Below are positions 1-11,388 of a stretch of DNA of 64,000 nucleotides, one piece after another (position 1 is the stretch's first letter; each line of letters begins with the position of its first letter). The stretch covers positions 1,488,001-1,552,000 of the forward strand of contig MARA01000003.1 in NCBI GenBank assembly GCA_001792895.1, in the 5' to 3' direction. This DNA comes from Lentinus brumalis (taxonomy: Eukaryota; Basidiomycota; Agaricomycetes; Polyporales; Polyporaceae). The translations under genes were made by a program, and so were the position numbers. A model generated the notes under the pieces. The model was not told the DNA's origin. It made no database searches and worked only from the letters and a program-made list of their open reading frames with translations.

Positions 1-279
1 TGGTCGTAAGTGGTCGGAACGCGAGTTGGTTCTGTGGGCCAGCCGACCTGCGTCGATACAGTTCGGACGAGGACCGGTTCGCACATCGTCGGAGGACTTG
101 TGCGTGCATTGCGAGGTGGTTGCACGGCCGTCCGGTTTGTATCCCGGCCGAGAGGATGGCAGCGGCATGTCGGCGGGCCATGAGATCGCGTTGAGAGAGA
201 TTTGCCCGGGCCTCTCGGCTCTTCGCGGGGGAGTGCACACTCAATGCGAATGTATCGGTTGAGCCGGAGAGTTCGTGAG

Positions 280-1640
280 GATACGTGCAGGGGCTCGGGA
301 GTTATGGCGGGGACAGTCAGGCCGCAGACGGGGTCGCAGCGGGCGCGCATAGCGCTTGAGACCGCGAGGGCCACGTCGTCCGGACGCGGTTGATAGCACG
401 TGGAGTGCATGCGGGATCTGAGCGATGCAGTCTTGAACGGCTGCTGGCCGTCGTTCGAGTTCGGCGGGATGTCGCTCTCCTGGCGGGGCCCCGCGAGCCG
501 ACCTCGACTTCCCGGCAAGGCAGTGGCTACCGGCTGCCCGCTCGTGCCCGTATATGCTTGTCTAAGCGTCCCGAGACAGCTGCGACTGGCTGAGATGGCC
601 GACACGGCCGGGTTCGCGAGTTCGTTCCGGACCCCCTCCCGAGCACCCGCCCGACGACCGGATTTTCGAACCCGTCCCGGCGGCGCGAAACCGAGTCGCA
701 CGCACTCTATGCAACTCGTGCGACATGCGTGTGCAGTCTCGCGCCGCTCCGGGACGATTTGCTGGCGGGAGAGCCGGTACGAGTCGTCGGGCGGCGAGAA
801 TGCAAGGAAATCGCGTTTGAAACCGATTTTGAGACCGGCTCGGATCGTGGTGCGGCTGTCACTGTTGATAGCGACTGTTCAGCATGGTCTGGGAGTACCA
901 GACGTGGAGCGAGGCGGGCGGGAGTGCGGGTGTTGTGGCCGACCTTGTGTCGGGCCGCACGATGCGACTGCCCGACGACCGCATATTCGAACGCATCCTG
1001 GCGGCGCGAAACCGGGTCGCACGCAGTCTATACGACTCGTGCAATATGCGTGTGCAGTTTTGCGCCGTTCGGGGGCGATTTGCTGCCGGGAGAGCCGGGA
1101 TGAGTGGGCGGGCGGCGAGAATGCAAAGGAAATCGCACTTTGAGGCGATTTCTGAACCGGCTCGGATCGCGGTGCGGCTGCGTATGCTGATGAAGAACGT
1201 TCAACACGTTCGAGGCGTGCTTGTGATAGCACGAGAGGGGCCGGATTGCGGGAGTTATGGCGCGTCTTGTGCCGCGCCGGGCCCCCGAGGGCAGATCGAG
1301 GGCGGTCGTCCGTGGTCGTCTCGAGCGTCGGCCATCAGTGGGCCGTATGCATTCGAGACTGCATGTCTTGTTTGCGTCGGTTTCACGGCGGTGCGGCTCG
1401 TGGTTCGGGCAGGAGGGCGGCTCGAAAGTCGGGCGGGCGCGCGAAGCGCGATGGGAGCGAGATTGGCGACCTCGCTGGATTCGTACGCGGGCGGGCGGGT
1501 TCGATTCGGAATGGTCGGTGTATTCCGTGAGCGTGATTCGAGCGAGCTCGGGTGGGCGAGGCTGGAGCTATGGCGGGTTTGGTGGTGACGGTGACGCCTG
1601 GCGCGCTCAGCGCCGGCGTGCAACGGTCTTGAGCGGTGCT
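280..1640. repeat. degenerate ~320 bp tandem repeats
   Basis: A GC-rich stretch made of about four to five diverged copies of a ~320 bp unit. The clearest pair is around 650-890 and 970-1200: both contain TTCGAAC, then a GGCGGCGCGAAACC block, then GTGTGCAGT (at 729 and 1050, 321 bp apart), then CGATTTGCTG, GGGAGAGCCGG and ACCGGCTCGGATCG. A GGAGTTATGGCG-like anchor recurs near 297, 592, 919, 1251 and 1563. Many frames are open here only because of the base composition. No domain is recognisable in any of them. Confidence 0.7.
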
Positions 1641-2867
1641 TGCGGGTGCTATAGAGTATTTAGTCGTATTCAGCATCGGCGTACAGCCGACAGTAGAGGA
1701 GGTGCGGTCGGGTGAAGGAGAGGCAGGGACAGGCGAGTGCGCGGCATTGGCCGTGACACTGCGCGGGCACCAGCCCATGCGTCGCGACGAGACAGATATC
1801 CTCCGGTTCGGCTGATTCCAGCGCACGCAATGGGAGCTACTGCGAGCCGGAGGAGCGTGTCTGGAGTCCGTGAGGTGCGATTTTCGGTGGTCGGCGGCAG
1901 AAAACACGCCGTGGAAGTCGTGAACGGCGTCGGACGGGTGCGCGCTGAGCTGATAATGCACAAAGGATGTCGTCAGCATTGAGGCAACACGTATTTGACG
2001 TGCGCCGACGTACCTGGCACGATGGAAGTCGGCCGGAGCACGATGCGCAGTAATGGTGGATTTGCGCCATAAGTGCCCCAGGGGAGCCTATCGCGCGAAG
2101 GCTTGAGACACATCCGGGGGCATCTTGCGGTCACTGCGAGCTCTTGTCGGCAGGGAAGGCGCATGAGACGGAGGAGATATGAGGCGGCGAGTACGAGGAC
2201 TCACCTGGGGGCCATGTATCGCGCATGGCAAGCTCTCGGGCTGCCGGAACGAGACGAAGCTTGGAGGAAGTACTTACATGAGTGGTGCGAGCGTGCACTT
2301 GACATCGCAAAGCGACTGCACCAGCGGAGGGTGGGGATAGCACACGGGTATGCGGTTTGGGGACGAAAACATGCATTGGACGTCGGTATTACACTGTGTG
2401 CGTAGTAGAATCCCTCCATCCTCCCAACTGTCATCCTCCAGGTACTCGGGCGCAGGTAGGGCGGGAGGGCGGGAGGGCGGGCGCAGGGCAGGGCGGAGAG
2501 GGCATTTGCAGGGAAAGCAGGCAACGGAGGGCGAGCGCAGAGAGAGGCAAGCGGGGACTTGAGCTGCGACTCGCGTTGGACGAGTTGCGGGCGAGAGACA
2601 GCGTCGGAGGCTGGACAAGCACAGAGCGAGGGCGAGTGTGTCGCCGTGATTGGTTGAGAGGGACGCCGGTTTGACGAGCAAGACGCACGGGTGGCTGAGA
2701 GAGTCCGCGTCGCTGTGCTTGGTTGGGAGACAAGCGCTGTCGGTGGAGGATCCACTGCGCCTAATGCGTGGGTATCAAACTCCGATATGCGCACTTGTAA
2801 CCCCGAAAGCTCGCTCTCAATACTCCAACTGGCGGCGAGACTACGTGACTGCTGTCGATACACCATC
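1641..2867. other. GC-rich region without a recognisable gene
   Basis: No open frame here has a convincing protein signal or a consistent splice pattern. A short purine-rich GGGAGGGC/GGGCGGGA tract lies at about 2455-2515. The last few hundred bases probably hold the promoter of the mitochondrial ribosomal protein gene that follows. Confidence 0.5.
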
Positions 2868-3360
2868 ATGGCCTCCAAACTCGCACCCGCTCAGATCCCT
2901 CCTTCGTGCCCAGCAGCAGTCTTTCCCGGCCAACGGTCATGGTGCATTCATCCCGCAAATCCGGACACTCGTCTTCGAATTCTGCGATAACTGGGCATCC
3001 TCGGCTAACCTCCGCACGTACATCCACAATCACCTCGAGGACCTGGCACGCGCAAACCCTCATGTCGAATTCGTCGTGAGGCAGAGGAGCCATCGAGAGC
3101 CTGTCATCCGCGGCCTCTACAGTGAGTATCGCGCCTACCAGTCTGTACCTCGCGCTGACTCTCGTTCAGTCAACAACCGGGACAAGGTCATCGGCCTGAA
3201 GGACTTTGAGGTCACCGGCATCAGCAACAAGGTCCAACTGCTTCTTGACTCTTCCGGCGCGAAGATCAAGCCGCTCAAGCGGCTGACGGTGGAGAGTCAG
3301 ACAGAAGCGACGAGGGGTATCTGGAGTGGACTGCACGTCGAGGAGCCGTTCAGGATATGA
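2868..3360 (+). CDS. mrpl51: mitochondrial large-subunit ribosomal protein mL43 (MRPL51 family), apparent frameshift near the N-terminus
   Basis: Component of the mitochondrial 54S ribosomal subunit, thioredoxin-like L51/S25/CI-B8 fold. The conserved core is visible: NGHGAFIPQIRTLVFEFCDNW, then SSANLRTYIHNHLEDLA, VEFVVRQRSHREPVIRGLY and, after an intron at 3122-3169 (GTGAGT...TTCAG, 48 nt), NNRDKVIGL and GIWSGLHV at the C-terminus. The start at 2868 gives MASKLAPAQIPPS, which resembles a mitochondrial presequence, but it is in a different frame from the core. The frame must change around 2896-2906, where no intron fits: either one extra base or two missing C residues. I read this as one gene with a local sequence error or mutation. 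The family assignment is firm; the exact N-terminus is not. Confidence 0.85.
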
Positions 3361-4590
3361 GCGGGCGTTCTCGTCCTTTGCGCGATACAGTCACAGTGCG
3401 TGTAGAGTTACCTCGTCCTTTGCATTAATACTTTACGGTGCGTTGCTTCGCATGTCATATCAGAGGCGACATGCCTCGCTCCCGTTCTGTCTCACGCTGA
3501 TACGTGTCCGCAGTTACCAACTAGCTTGCCTTCCTGCTGTGCCATTCATCTCGCGTACAGTTGGTGTGCCTCGCGTCACCTTGTGTGCAAGATCACGCTC
3601 ACCATAGTCATAATGGAGGTACGCATCTCTCCGCAATTTACGCTTCTCTGCGGCACTCGTTGTTTCAGGAAGAACTCTGCTCAGCGTTCGACATCACGTT
3701 CAGCGAGTGATTCTCCAACTCCCACTCCCATATACTTACCTCTCAGCAAGTCAACTCGGACGGTTCAATGACGACCTGCTGTCACAGCATGGAGCGACTT
3801 GGGTGCGACCGCAAGGCACCGTCATCTGGTCACCATTCAACCGTCCGGTGCTCTCCAGTCTTCTCCCGCTTCAGCTCCGGGCCCGTCACGCATTTTGCGG
3901 TTGGCGGAAAAGCCGCGTACCCCACGTGAGCATAGCTCTTCTACCACCTCTCGTCCTGCAGTCTTTACAGATAATAGTGGTTCTCCACGTCCGTCCAACA
4001 CCAGCATGACACAAAGTATCGCACAAGCACACGAGGGTCGAGCTGCGGGTTGCGGCGCTTCCCTGGCGCATGCAGTGGGACGTACTACTTTGTGCCTGCG
4101 GGAGACGTCGGACCGCCCGGCTTGCACACAGCGCTGGTTCTGTAAGCGCCTTCCCCACAAGTCCGTTTCCCCGAGATCGTGTCCATTCTCCCTCCGCATC
4201 AAGATATCCCCTGCGAACGTCCCTGAGGGTCGCAGGACAGTCCAATCTGGCTCCGTTACATGTGGAATGTGTCCTCCCATCCCCTGCTCATCTTTCCCAA
4301 GAGGAAACCTCGGACGTCCATGTGCCTCGTGTTCGCTTCATTGATACACGCCTCTACCACGATGCGTCCACTGACTCGTACGGCACTTCGGTACTTCAAG
4401 CTGACGCCAGTGAGACGCACGAGAAGCCGCACGCGAGGATTGTAGTGGCCGGGCATCCATTCCGACTCTTGGGGTCCCCTCTTGCCTCTCACCACGTCCC
4501 CCCTGCCCTCGCTTGAGTGAGTCCCTCCATTATCCCTCCATCCTCTCCGCGAGTCCTTACCCATTGCTATCAGCGGTCAATTTTCAAGCT
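3361..4590 (+). other. possible upstream exons of the following unknown gene
   Basis: Several plus-strand frames look weakly coding (Ser/Pro-rich at 3830-4020; a stretch ending in HARIVVAGHPFRL at about 4190-4460). They are separated by plausible GTGAGT/GTAAGC donors and CAG acceptors. I could not join them into one model. They may be 5' exons of the gene at 4591-5746 or its leader. Confidence 0.3.
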
Positions 4591-5746
4591 ATGCAGAACC
4601 CTGAGAGCTACTACGCTGTACCGAAATGCGAGGGACGTATATGGGAGGACTGGCAGCAATCTGGTCCAAGTGCGAATGTGAGTTCACCGTCGGTGCATCA
4701 CTTCTGCTTCCTGAGTATGCATACCTCAGTATTCCTGGAGCCCCTCCTCTTCCCGGACAACGCTTGGGGAAGGTTCATCCCCTTCGGTGCGTGCTTTGAC
4801 CTTATCCGCGTGTGTGATGGACTAACACGTGGGTGAAGCGACGCCGCAAGCCCTTGAAAGAGCTCAATCAACGCAGCGCCATTCCCATATCATATAATCT
4901 GGTATGTTTGTCCGCTCTGTACACACTTCCATCCTGAAGTTGGGCCTCCCAGACGCCACCCACCCCGTCCGCCACGGACAGCGATGCATCCTCGTCATCA
5001 CAAATTTCGATGGAGTCCATCCCGAGTACGACGAGATGCCAGAGATTCCTTTTGTCTCGGCGGCGATCGCCTATCCCGGCCGATGGGCAAGTCCTTATCA
5101 TCCGCCGGAGGACACGCGGGTTGTGGAGGGATCTCGGTCATCATTCTGGTCAGGAATCATTGGTATGCGTCCGAGTACGTCCAAGTCCTCCGCCAACTCC
5201 CATTCCCCTGTGCTCGGGCAAGTGAACGAGCGGATCTTCGCGCCTTCTCGTGTGCGCAAGCGCTCCGGCTCCGTTTCGTCCATCGCTTCCTCGCGTACTC
5301 GCCCGGCCCCAGCAAAGTCCATCTTGTCATCGAGCTCCTCCGTCAAGACGCGCAGGCGCAAAGCGCCGTCCGTGAAGTTCCTCGACTCGCCTACGATCCA
5401 TTACGAAGAAGATCAATACGACGACGATAATGAGCGCGAGCCGAGCTCGTGCATGTCTCCACCTCCACCCAAGAAGGCCAGGGGCCTCAGCGGGTTTTTC
5501 ACTTTCAAGTGGCTCTTCGGGCCGTCCTCATCTTCCAAAGCGCCGGCGAAGGTAGTTGCCGATCGACCGACCATCTCCGGACCGTTCCCGTTGTGGAATA
5601 CTCCGCCGCGACGCACATGTAGCGGCAATCGTGGTGTCCCAGGTAGCAGCGCAGCGAGTCTGCGCTCTATGAGGTCCACCGGGAGCCTCCGGTCCATAAG
5701 GTCTTGCAGCAGCAGATTACCGACGCCGGCGTACTGGCCGAGGTAG
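4591..5746 (+). CDS. spliced gene of unknown function, Ser-rich, with RRR/K-rich segment
   Basis: I do not recognise the family. A consistent five-exon model is visible, with introns 4678-4729, 4786-4838, 4902-4952 and 5163-5230. All have GT...AG borders and sizes of 51-68 nt, and all junctions keep the frame. The joined protein starts MQNPESYYAVPKCEG, has a Ser-rich segment, then RRRKPLKELNQRSAIPISY, an STTRCQRFLLSRRRSP basic stretch, SVKTRRRKAPSVKFLD, an acidic EEDQYDDDNERE run and the segment KKARGLSGFFTFKWLFG before a Ser/Arg-rich tail ending at TAG 5744-5746. No membrane segment or catalytic motif is evident. It is probably disordered and lineage-restricted. The true start may lie upstream of 4591. 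Confidence 0.6.
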
Positions 5747-6242
5747 TTGCTGGCCGGTTTCTGCGAAACCCTCGTGAGTTGTTCGTCTCACTATCCTTTT
5801 CCTCAAGCTTACGACCTTGTCACTGTTCACAGTTCTACCCATACGTACCCTTCCTGCCCATTGGCTTTTCGTACGATCGTGCGAGAATTTGTTCATGACT
5901 CCTCCCATACGCGTCGATCTGAGATCACGGACCTTGCATGCTGTATGCCACTATGATGACCTCGTTGTGCAGGCGGTGGATGCAGTGGCGCGCTGACGTT
6001 CGGATTATGTTGTGGAACACACTATACCGTCGCGTGGCTTGTAGTCTCATTGTCGTTGCATATGCATGCTTGCCTTGCTGAAACAGTGAATCCGAGTCAG
6101 AGTGCGAGTCAGACTCATTCACCTGCGCGTTGTCGCACTACGAGAGCAGGTGTCGATTATCAATATACCAAGAAATCCAAGAACTTACATGACAGTCTAC
6201 AAGTACACAATGCGGCGGTCATACAACGGGATCAGGGTAAGT
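5747..6242. other. intergenic, convergent 3' ends
   Basis: This lies between the 3' end of the plus-strand unknown gene and the 3' end of the minus-strand TPR gene copy 1. Nothing coding is seen. Confidence 0.5.
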
Positions 6243-8556
6243 TCAGGCCCACACGTTAGATGCCCGGATGACCATGATCACGTCCCCTTGCAGGGAAACC
6301 AAGCTGTCCCTGTTGATCTCTCCGCGCCGCATCTTCTCAAGGAGTTGGTCGCGAAGCACCATATCCTTCTCGAAATGAATGACGAACCCGGGCGTCGATT
6401 TCGGGCCGCTCGTCCAGTTCGCACCGAACTCCCAGATACGCTTCACGAGCACGATCGACTTCTTCATGCTGTCCAGGAGCGCTAGCAGACACTTGACCTG
6501 CCCGACGCTCTCCCACATCGCCTGTAGAGCGCAGTGCAGATACCCTGGTTAGCGGTGGGTTGTAAGCCAGTGCAGTCCACAGATAGATGTTGCTATGAAC
6601 TCTCACAGAGGTGGGACTCCTCGTCCGGAGGGTAACACCCGGACGCCTCCGTGTATGCTTTGGTAGCCTCCAAGTACAGGTCGACGACCGCACGGGAGAG
6701 ACCTTGCACGGTACCGCGAAGTGCTCTGGCCTTCTCGTTGTAGTAGAAGCCCCTGATACTGCATCGCAGTTCGCCTCAATCAATCAAAATGATGACTGGG
6801 AAGTATGTACACTCACGCATGCGCCTGGCCAGTGGGGTAGCGGTGAAAGGCCAAGATGAATGCGTAGTCGTCGACGTTTTGCGGCTGAGTCGGGGCCCCG
6901 GCAAGCTCGTCGAGGAGTTCCTGTGCCCCAGCGAGCAATTCGTCCAGGGAATACTTCGGATTCGCACTACGTTCCTTGGTGTATGCCTGTGGTCAAGTAG
7001 GACGGCTAAGATGACTCGGGCAATTGTGTCTACTCAAGACCACGGACTCACGCTCATGTAAACGTTGAGGCGGAGACACTTCACGCCGCGGACGAACGTC
7101 GGCTGGAAGATAGCCCCTTTGTCTTCATACAGTACGTCTGTCCAGACGGACTGACCCCAACGGAGGACCTCCAGTGCTGAAGTGAGCAAGTCGAGAGCAG
7201 CTTCGCAATTGCCCATCAAGCGCTCTTCCACGAACGCGCGCATGATCCAAGCTCTTTGAATGGAAGGCGTCGATCTCACAGAACAGAAATATATAAACCA
7301 CCATGAACTCACCTCACGGTGACCGACAGTGCTGGACGCACAGAGTTCCACCCTTCAGTCGCCAGCCGCTTCGGTACGACTTCCATGAGCTCTCTTGAGC
7401 CGGAGGATGGCCAACCACTGAACCGCGTAATCTCAAAGATCACTGTGCAAATGCAATTCAGCGTAAAGACTATCTCTCGGACAGCGGGCTACATACACTG
7501 CTTCTTATACAACTCGAAGAAGTCCTGATCCGCGATGTGGAAGACCCGTTCGTCCGCAACAAGGGCATTGGTCAGACCTTCAATCACCTAAGCCCTAATG
7601 AGCAAACATCGCAACTTGATCAGTCGAATGTCAACCTACACCGGTGAGTCCGAAGTAACCGTCCCCCTGAGGTGTGTGTACGACTTGGCCTTGCTTCATG
7701 TGCGTCACAGCTGCGTCCCATTCCTGGGAGGACGTCGTGTCAGCATGTATCAAGTAGTCCATGATCATGAAAGACTCACCTGATACGCGGTAGCAATCAC
7801 CCAAGCCTAAGTCATTACCACACGTCAGCTCCCGGTGTAGACGTGTCACCTAAGGACTCGGACTCACGCTACTTTCCCAAGTAGTTAGAGTCGGCAAGAT
7901 CGCCAACGCACGCTTCCAGGGTAGATCCTCGTCCAAAGGCCTTAACAGAAACCCGTCCAGATGCTTAGTCGCCCCGAACTCGTGCAGACGCTTCTGAGCA
8001 GCAGCGAGTTCGGCGGAGTACTGCGCTCGCTGCTTCTGCTCGGCCAGTTTGAGGTCGCTCTTAGGCAGGACGGCGACAGCTTGTTGCCATGCATCGACTG
8101 CTCCTTGAAGTTGGTTAAGACCCTGCGAGGGGCGAGCAGAAGTAGTCATGTCAAGTAGGGAGGCTAGAGAAAGGCAATTGAGCTTACCGTGCGGGCAGCG
8201 GCGAGACGGCCCCATGCCTTGGCGTAGGAAGGATTGAGATCCGTAGCCTAACTCACGATGCGGTGACGATGAATTCGACAGCTAGAGGGGTCTGATCCGT
8301 ACCTTCAGCGCGTCTGACGTCGCATCCATATATCTTAGTTACGAGTCAGCAGCGCAACGGGTTGCGAGAAGGCCTCGGCGGAGGATAACTCTTACCTGTG
8401 AAGACCTAGAGAGCACGCCGCACGATTGCAGTAGAGGACAGCATTACTACTGTCGTGCTGCAGTGCCTCCGTATACTTCTTGTACGCGCCAGAGAAGTCG
8501 TTCTTGACGAAGAGAGCGTTGCCCGCGGCCTTGAGCTGCTCCGTTGCGCTAGACAT
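6243..8556 (-). CDS. TPR protein, paralogue copy 1 of a four-gene tandem array
   Basis: The start codon is at 8554-8556 (MSSATEQLKAAGNALF...) and the stop at 6243-6245, with roughly ten short introns. N-terminal TPR units are visible: GNALFVKNDFSGAYKKYTEAL, then AVLYCNRAACSLGLHR, then a third unit with GLNQLQGAVDAWQQAVAVLP. This resembles the TPR cores of Sti1/Sgt1-type co-chaperones, but no J, SGT or Hsp-binding partner domain follows. The remaining ~450 residues are helical and shared only with the other copies: AWIMRAFVEERL, LTSALEVLRWGQ, IFQPTFVRGVKCLRL and a YPTGQAHAFYY segment. A protein-protein interaction role is likely; the partner is unknown. Originally this gene lay about 460 bp downstream of copy 2; the retrotransposon now separates them. 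Confidence 0.8.
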
Positions 8557-8741
8557 GGCGGTGGGGGATCAAGTCTACGAATGCAGGGACTCAAACAACC
8601 TACTTACGCAGAGGACCCTTTGCTTGCTGTTCCTGCAAACGCTTCGCCGCCGACACGAGGTAGGGGTCAATGGATAACTTGCAGCTGGTTTGCCTTCGCA
8701 GTCAAAGTGCGGATATTGCCGAGGCTTCTAGTGAACCTTTT

Positions 8742-8757
8742 ATGTCATCTTCGTCTT
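8742..8757. repeat. target-site duplication, 3' side of the retrotransposon
   Basis: ATGTCATCTTCGTCTT directly abuts the element's A tail (seen here as a T run). The same 16 bases occur at 21764-21779. The last two T residues could belong to the tail, so the duplication is 14-16 bp. Confidence 0.9.
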
Positions 8758-8768
8758 TTTTTTTTTTT
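8756..8768 (-). repeat. poly(A) tail of the non-LTR retrotransposon
   Basis: Thirteen T on the plus strand, that is A13 on the element's sense strand, about 230 bp downstream of the ORF2 stop and flush against the target-site duplication. This is the hallmark end of target-primed reverse transcription. Confidence 0.9.
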
Positions 8769-8996
8769 GGTGGGGCGCATAAGTCCTTAAGCTACAATAA
8801 TCCCTATAAGGGCTTGTCATATAGCTTATGGCCGACGAATGTCAGCCGGACGCGCTAGACGACGCAACCGAGGTCAGAGACCTTGGGTGTGTCGTATTGA
8901 GTTAGTATCCACCGCGAGGAAATGCGTTTAGGCACTGAGTGTGGGACTCAAAGCGTGGAGGATGAGGAGGGACCGCGCACGGGTCACGGTCCCTTC

Positions 8997-9900
8997 TCAT
9001 CTGCCACGCTTAATACCCACTAAAACCCCGCTATTCGTTACCCATCTAGGCGGTAAGTTCTGACCATCCTCTATGATTGGCCTCCAGATTCGCTCCACAT
9101 CGGTGGGTTTCAGGGATCGTTTCCCTCTCGCTATCGCTGCCGTTCGGCGATCCAAGCATAGCCGTGAGTCCATAGTATTGTAGAATCTATTCGTGATCTC
9201 CGCCGCTGAAAACTGTCGACCGTCGTTTTGAATAACCCTTTCACAACGCAATTTCCAGATCAGATGCAGTGCCTCCGTGCACAGGATGCACCACAGCTGC
9301 TCTATTGCCGTCTTCCTCGCACCCTCCGCCGTCGTGATGACCACACATGCTGCCCCGAAAGCAGTTCCCCAGCATGGTTCGTACCATGGCGATCCAGTGA
9401 GTAACCACACTTCCTTGAGTAGCCTCCAGACTATCTCTTGGCCTGCAGCGTCGCATTCAAAGATGATATGGGACATTGATTCACATTCTCCACATACAGT
9501 GCAGAAAGCGCGCTCTGGGTATTCGGCCGACATTGACGGCCTCAGCCAATGAGTACCAATCATGTACGCATCGTGCATCGCCTTCCACATGAACTGCGAA
9601 GCTTGGCGCGAGATATGTCTACCACGTAAGGACATCCATAGTGCTTCATCAGTAATCTGGATATTGAAAGCAGCTTCTATGCCGCTAGCCACCCGGTTTA
9701 TGTTAGCGACCGTCCTCGGTCTAGGCTTGGCCAGTTTGTCCTTCAAGGTGCGTATCGCTCGATAGGCCAGCTTTTGCGTCATGGCCTGCAGCTTCGCTCC
9801 CGATAGTGTTAGGGAAACTGGGACCTGTAACCGCAGACTCTCGCCGTGCTGTTTCTGGGCTCCCTCCGCCGCGAGCTTGTCGGCAGCCTCGTTCCCAGCG
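8997..9900 (-). pseudogene. ORF2 3' fragment: end of RNase H plus C-terminal zinc-knuckle domain
   Basis: Reading from 9900 downward, the frame opens with AGNEAADKLAAEGAQ, the last RNase H motif (GNE.AD.LA). It continues for ~260 residues through RHISRQASQFMWKAMH and a Cys/His cluster CTVCGECESMSHIIFEC, typical of the region after RNase H in basidiomycete LINE polyproteins, and stops at 8997-8999. It has no start of its own. It is the continuation of the ORF2 that breaks off at 11389, and joins it as HNGHA-GNEAAD once the nested element is taken out. Confidence 0.9.
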
Positions 9901-9926
9901 CATCAGTAAAGTCCCATATTTATTAG
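9901..9926 (+). repeat. left terminal inverted repeat of nested element
   Basis: Inverted copy of 11363-11388 with 24 of 26 positions identical. The mismatches are at two positions in the GTCCC/GCCCG segment. Confidence 0.88.
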
Positions 9927-10492
9927 TTAATATTAGTTAATATTAGCACATCTTAGCGAGACTTGTACCCATGCTAAGACAGCAAAGACACGCCAATATG
10001 CAAGACTGAAGTAACTCCCAAGACTGGAGCCGCGGGACAGGGAAGACACCCAAGACATACTAAGATGGGTAAGATAAGATCACATATCATTGAGCGGGAA
10101 CAAACGTTGAATTACGAATGCGTCTACGTATACAGAGGTAGCTACTCGAGACGTCCGCCAATAGAGGAGGGAGGCGACTACTGGGACGCGGAGGTGAGTT
10201 GGTATGTGGGACGACAACACGCTCATTTGGGTCAGCGTTCCTGATGCTGCGGCTGCGGGCACGTCCGGCATGTATCTCGGAGATCTCCAGCACGCACTGC
10301 AGGAGAGGACAAGCGAGTGGAGATACAACAAGCAGGAGGGAAGAGCGAGCAGCGGCGGTGACGAGCGTCGAGTACAAGGCAGGATATGCACGCCAGGTAC
10401 GTAAGATTAGATTGGGCAAGATATCGCAGATCCAGGAGACGACAGACCGTGTAGTAGGATTAAGAGGCAGACCCAGCAGGAGACAATAGATG

Positions 10493-10618
10493 GGGCAGGA
10501 GACGTAGACCGGGCAGGAGAAATAGACCGGGCAGACGAGGGCAGGCCGGGCAGATGAGGGGTAGGCCGGGCAGATGAGGGGTAGGCCGGGTGCGAAGAGG
10601 GCAGGCCGGGCACGAATA
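10493..10618. repeat. purine-rich minisatellite inside the nested element
   Basis: Irregular repeats of GGGCAG followed by GAGAC, GAGAAATAGACC, ACGAGGGCAGGCC or ATGAGGGGTAGGCC. A unit GGCCGGGCAGATGAGGGGTA occurs twice in tandem around 10546-10588. It creates a proline/leucine-rich open frame on the minus strand that is not a gene. Confidence 0.75.
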
Positions 10619-11362
10619 GGGTGCAACAACGGGGAGGTATGAGGGTTTGTCAGGTAAGAACGGAAGATATGCTTCATGATACTCACCATATCGACAGACA
10701 ATCCCATGTCCTGACCGATACCGCAGCTCCGTCGGGTACTCCTGCAGATGGGTTGGACTGGGACCATCAGAGCGACACATACGTGGCAACGGTTGAGCCG
10801 CTACTAGCTGGGTGAGCAGGACTGTTCGCACTGTAGACACTGCAGAAAAACATCGTAGCAGTCGTGTACTGGTGTCAGAGGCGTAAGAGAAGGAGCTGCT
10901 GCGAGGAAGGGAGTGGCGGGCGGGATGAACAGCGATCGTATACGCAAACATTGCAAGTCCATCATCCAGCGCTAACAGCGCGTGATCAGTTCAGGGCAGG
11001 CTTGTATCATACTTGTGAATCTCAGTGGGTTCGCGTTGCTCTCGTCCGCCTCCTTGGCCTTGAATTTTGGTGACTTTGCTGGAGAGTCCGATTTTAAGAA
11101 CTATACTGCAATCAGGTCTTGTCTGGAGTTGTTTCGCAATTGAACATGGTCTATCAGACCACTGGGCGCCTGTGGCCTATAAGTTCTAGACCGGTAAGTT
11201 GCAAGTTCACCCGTGATCTCAGTTGGTCAGTTTATGTGTGATTATGCTGATATAGTGCTGCACCCCAAGTTTCGCAGCAGCCCTGTCTTTGGATATTAGG
11301 GCTCTTATTGCACTTCAACGTCTTAGTGAACTTAGTAAGTTGTAAGAAGATGCCTAAGATAG

Positions 11363-11388
11363 CTAATAAATATCGGGCTTTACTGATG
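11363..11388 (-). repeat. right terminal inverted repeat of nested element
   Basis: Inverted partner of 9901-9926. The ORF2 reading frame runs into it and ends there with a spurious VKPDIY tail. Confidence 0.88.

Larger units (their letters stand above)
9901..11388. mobile_element. 1,488 bp non-autonomous TIR element nested in the RNase H domain
   Basis: The two ends are inverted copies of 26 bases (9901-9926 and 11363-11388) with two mismatches, starting CATCAGTAAAG and ending ATATTTATTAG. The flanking dinucleotide CG is present on both sides (9899-9900, 11389-11390), while the uninterrupted RNase H codons need only one copy. That suggests a 2 bp duplication, though the local GCG/CGC context leaves the border ambiguous by a base or two. 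Subterminal CTAAGA/TCTTAG motifs are frequent near both ends. No transposase is visible, so it must be mobilised in trans. Terminal sequence and short duplication do not place it securely; a CACTA-like relative is one possibility. Confidence 0.85.

Noticed and set aside
26..2878. Many long overlapping open frames on both strands (for example 884-1588 plus, 2201-2878 minus)
   Set aside because: The sequence is very GC-rich and repetitive, several frames are open at once, none has a domain or splice pattern, and they cross the ~320 bp repeat units in different frames.
10493..10618. Regular repeats that might suggest a CRISPR-like array
   Set aside because: The units are degenerate purine-rich minisatellite copies without unique spacers, in a eukaryotic transposon.
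10087..10951. Pro/Leu/Cys-rich minus-strand frames (226 and 163 residues)
   Set aside because: They are generated by the GGGCAG-type minisatellite inside the nested TIR element.
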